Origin: an uncultured Paenibacillaceae bacterium
Lineage (GTDB): Bacteria; Bacillota; Bacilli; Aneurinibacillales; Aneurinibacillaceae
Direction of reading: 5' to 3'
Length of the DNA: 64,000 bases
NCBI GenBank assembly: GCA_946478845.1
Contig: CAMLDI010000012.1
Location: forward strand, 1-64,000
Positions 61,742 to 64,000 of the stretch are shown piece after piece (position 1 is the stretch's first letter; the number at the start of each line of letters is the position of its first letter). Both the position numbers and the translations under genes were made by a program. A model generated the notes under the pieces. The model made no database searches and was not told where the DNA came from. It worked only from the letters and a program-made list of their open reading frames with translations.

Positions 61742-62692
61742 TTATTCCCTCCCCTTAATTAGTTTGGTTTTTAACCGTTTTGGCGCTGCTAATTTGCCTG
61801 TCGCCGCATGAGCAAGATAAGCAAATTTTGAAACACCAAGGGGATGCTCTTTGGGAATCATGCCGGATTTTTCTGTTTTGAAGAAGTTGTATGTGGGGAA
61901 TTCAGGTTCTGTACAACCGAAACATGGGACACCCGCCCTGGTCTTACTGGATTGACGGTTCCAGAGAACCCGGTTACAAGAAGAGTGAGTGTTAAACCCT
62001 TTACAGCCAAAATTAAGGGATAAACAACCCTCTTTACAGCCGAATTCTTCGGTACCTACTTTGTATTCGAAATATTCGTTTCTCGTACAGCCTTGATGGG
62101 TAGTAGTGGCATAGAAGTCTAAAGGACGATGGAAATCATCTAGAAGAATATCATTGGGGCGTAATGCTGCAGCTAAGAGGGTTTGGGAGATCCAGTCCGG
62201 GTGGGCCGGGCATCCGGAAATGTTGATAACAGGCAATCCTATGCGGGATTTATAGTTGGCTCCCAGGAATCCGCCTTTTTCTTTCTTGTGAAATTGCACA
62301 CCAGTTGCATCAGTAGGATTAATCCCTGATGCAGGTATTCCGCCGAAGCTGGCACATTCGCCAACGGCAACGACAATCCCTGCCACCTTGCTTAATTCAG
62401 AAATCCAATCTTTGAAAGGCCTTTCACAGAACACATCGTATTTTCCTGTGCCATGTGGCCCACGTGCAATAGCCCCTTCAATAACTAAAATATCAAGGGG
62501 TGTTTTTTCAGAAATAAAATCTTCTAATAATTTCTTAACTTCAATACCTGCTTCCAAACAAAGAGATGGATGCCAGCTTAAATTGATTCCATACTGAGTA
62601 AGCAAATCAATGACATCCGGTTCCTCCGCAGTTAAAAATGACATGGTATTACCGCTACAAGCTTGTCCTTCAAGCCAAAGCAGATTCGCCAT
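61742..62692 (-). CDS. [NiFe] hydrogenase small subunit, probably group 2a, cytoplasmic
   Basis: 316 residues with no twin-arginine signal and no membrane anchor, so the enzyme should face the cytoplasm. The N-terminus LLWLEGQACSGNTMSFL has CSGN in place of the usual CxGC; the same motif occurs in group 2a small subunits, whose proximal cluster is [3Fe-4S] in Huc. Further cluster ligands: GECASFGGIPA, ISGCPAHPDW, HQGCTRNEYFE, GCKEGCLSLNFGC and VPCFGCTEPEFP. It passes electrons from H2 to an unknown acceptor. First gene of the operon. Confidence 0.92.
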   Translation of the reverse strand: MANLLWLEGQACSGNTMSFLTAEEPDVIDLLTQYGINLSWHPSLCLEAGIEVKKLLEDFISEKTPLDILVIEGAIARGPHGTGKYDVFCERPFKDWISELSKVAGIVVAVGECASFGGIPASGINPTDATGVQFHKKEKGGFLGANYKSRIGLPVINISGCPAHPDWISQTLLAAALRPNDILLDDFHRPLDFYATTTHQGCTRNEYFEYKVGTEEFGCKEGCLSLNFGCKGFNTHSSCNRVLWNRQSSKTRAGVPCFGCTEPEFPTYNFFKTEKSGMIPKEHPLGVSKFAYLAHAATGKLAAPKRLKTKLIKGRE

Positions 62693-62836
62693 TCGACAGA
62701 TCCCCCCTACAATAATAAATCAAACATCCCAAAACGAGAGCGACATTACAGAGAGTTATGCTGCATCTGTAGTATGAATATGTGCAAGTTTGGCAGTTGA
62801 GTACTTGACGAAAAAATTTTTATATGCTCATTTTCG

Positions 62837-62865
62837 ATTATACTAAGTTTTCCGATAATTTGGAA
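62837..62865 (-). promoter_or_regulatory. possible sigma-A promoter of the hydrogenase operon
   Basis: On the minus strand TTCCAA, 17 bases, TATAAT, about 145 bases upstream of the small-subunit start. The -10 is perfect, the -35 poor, suggesting an activator may be needed. The rest of the 62,693-62,959 gap shows no gene. Confidence 0.5.
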
Positions 62866-62959
62866 TAATAATTTTGCAGGATGTTATTATTCCTATTTAT
62901 TTCCTTTATCCCTTTGGATCAGGGAGGGTTGGAACGAAAAAAAAAGAACGATAGAAAGC

Positions 62960-63000
62960 AAAAAGCTAGCAATGGAATCATATCCATTACTAGCTTTTTC
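62960..63000 (-). terminator. Rho-independent terminator of the FtsX-type operon
   Basis: Stem AAAAAGCTAGCAATGGA / TCCATTACTAGCTTTTT (one mismatch), loop of six bases, T-rich on both strands, 18 bases after the permease stop. Confidence 0.88.
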
Positions 63001-63017
63001 ATTAGCCAACTAAAACT

Positions 63018-64000
63018 TTAAAAATCCTCTCTGACCGCTTCAATAATATTCTCTTTTTTGATTCTCTTCAAAGGTGCTAGCACGGATAAATACCCAATCA
63101 ACATGGCCCCTGCCACAGCAATGCCTATGGCTTCAAAGGGCAGCATGTAGCTTTGTTCCCTCATATTGCTAACCCCGGTGTAAATAAGATAAGAAAGAAT
63201 GGAACCAATAATAGAACCATAAATACTTCCTACAATGCCATACAGCATGCCTTCTAGGGTAATCATTTTCCGTAATCCCTTTTGGGTCAGGCCGATAGAC
63301 TTTAAGGCGGCAAACTCTCTTTTACGCAAAATGATATTGGTCGTTAATGTATTGATGATATTCACACAACCAATAAGAGAAACGACTACCACAAAGCCAT
63401 ATAATAAAATTTTTATCATGAGGATCACCGATTTGCTAGATCGATTTTGATCAATGTTATTAATAACTTTCAAGTCCCCGGCTTCGCTAATGACTTTTTC
63501 AAGATTGGCTTTTGCCTGTTGTTCTAAATTGGCATCCTTGATTTTCACATTCAGGGCGACGGGTTCCACTTTTTCGCCAGTTAATTGTGCCACAACCTCT
63601 TCCGTGGTGATCATTTTTATATCACTTTCAAAACCTCGATAATTAAAAGGATCCCCTTTTAAAATCGCCAGAACTTTTACCTTTTTGACTTCACCTTTAC
63701 CAAAATCAATCTTTTTCGCATTAGGATCATCCATTCTTGTCTTATCATATTGAAGAAGAATGTCATCCCCTACTTTTAAATCAGCAAGAGGGCCATAAAA
63801 TTGTTTTTCTGTTTTTTGGTTAAACATTCTATTTTTAGCAATGATAATAACACCATTTTCTTGCTTCAGTTTATTTTTATCAATGCTTCCATCTTTTATA
63901 TAATCCTTTGCAACCTCAAGAGACTTATCATCATACACCGAAATCGATCCACCGGTTAATGTTTTCTCTGCTCCCTGATAAGTAATATTTTTATAGATTT
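63018..64000 (-). CDS. FtsX-type ABC transporter permease (partial, 5' end beyond window)
   Basis: 327 codons to the window edge; the frame stays open upstream (…TYQGAEKTLTGGSISVYDDK in parts). C-terminal half of a MacB/FtsX permease: an extracellular domain with VKVLAILKGDPFNYRG, then three membrane segments around VSLIGCVNIINTLTTNI, KREFAALKSIGLTQKGLRKM (the typical coupling segment) and IVGSIYGSIIGSILSYLI. Substrates may be peptides or lipoproteins. A partner ATPase gene would lie to the right. Confidence 0.87.
   Translation of the reverse strand, partial: IYKNITYQGAEKTLTGGSISVYDDKSLEVAKDYIKDGSIDKNKLKQENGVIIIAKNRMFNQKTEKQFYGPLADLKVGDDILLQYDKTRMDDPNAKKIDFGKGEVKKVKVLAILKGDPFNYRGFESDIKMITTEEVVAQLTGEKVEPVALNVKIKDANLEQQAKANLEKVISEAGDLKVINNIDQNRSSKSVILMIKILLYGFVVVVSLIGCVNIINTLTTNIILRKREFAALKSIGLTQKGLRKMITLEGMLYGIVGSIYGSIIGSILSYLIYTGVSNMREQSYMLPFEAIGIAVAGAMLIGYLSVLAPLKRIKKENIIEAVREDF

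Overview
The window reads as a chromosomal segment of a low-GC Gram-positive bacterium (Bacillota, most likely a Bacillales-type aerobic soil organism). Support comes from purine-rich GGAGG-type ribosome sites, frequent GTG/TTG starts, Rho-independent terminators, an S-box (SAM) riboswitch, a ywbE homologue and no membrane/periplasm genes of Gram-negative type. I see no rRNA, tRNA or CRISPR array. The species cannot be named from the sequence.

Positions 1-37,700 are mostly a catabolic island for aromatic compounds. From the left edge: (1) the lower meta-cleavage pathway (4-oxalocrotonate decarboxylase fragment, 4-hydroxy-2-oxovalerate aldolase, acylating acetaldehyde dehydrogenase, 2-oxopent-4-enoate hydratase) facing a divergent LysR regulator; (2) a phthalate-type upper pathway (class III extradiol dioxygenase, Rieske oxygenase, class II aldolase-fold decarboxylase, Gfo/Idh/MocA dehydrogenase) with a TAXI-TRAP uptake system and an IclR regulator; (3) a 3-hydroxybenzoate/gentisate pathway (6-monooxygenase, fumarylpyruvate hydrolase, DinB-type maleylpyruvate isomerase, gentisate 1,2-dioxygenase) with two aromatic acid:H+ symporters and IclR regulators; (4) a mixed stretch with a metallo-beta-lactamase-fold hydrolase, a remarkable Met/Cys-rich 72-residue peptide, a SAM riboswitch before an unrecognised small protein, another IclR regulator and a luciferase-like oxidoreductase; (5) a probable ketone carboxylase operon whose five genes match acetophenone carboxylase apcABCDE in order and size, followed by an acyl-CoA ligase, a thiolase and its DUF35 partner.

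The apc-like operon and the alcohol dehydrogenase gene upstream of it each have a near-consensus sigma-54 (-24/-12) promoter. A GAFTGA-containing activator gene sits beside them and a TGTCTCA inverted repeat lies at enhancer distance. Read together: secondary alcohol -> ketone -> beta-keto acid -> beta-ketoacyl-CoA -> acyl-CoA + acetyl-CoA, most simply 1-phenylethanol -> acetophenone -> benzoylacetate -> benzoyl-CoA.

Positions 40,000-53,000 are more mosaic: a frameshifted DUF2243 gene, ywbE, a solitary TnpB element with its right-end RNA, psuG, an IS3-type orfA remnant, a lantibiotic-immunity-like ABC transporter with its two-component system, a large PLD-helicase-DUF3427 protein of defence type, and a Fic gene that has lost its catalytic core.

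Positions 53,000-62,800 form one long operon for a cytoplasmic [NiFe] hydrogenase. The small subunit lacks a Tat signal and carries the ACSGN motif I associate with group 2a uptake enzymes. With it are a maturation protease, hypA (missing its zinc domain), hypB, hypF, hypC, hypD, hypE, an unknown 89-residue protein and a nickel transporter. The right edge holds the 3' part of an FtsX-type ABC permease gene.
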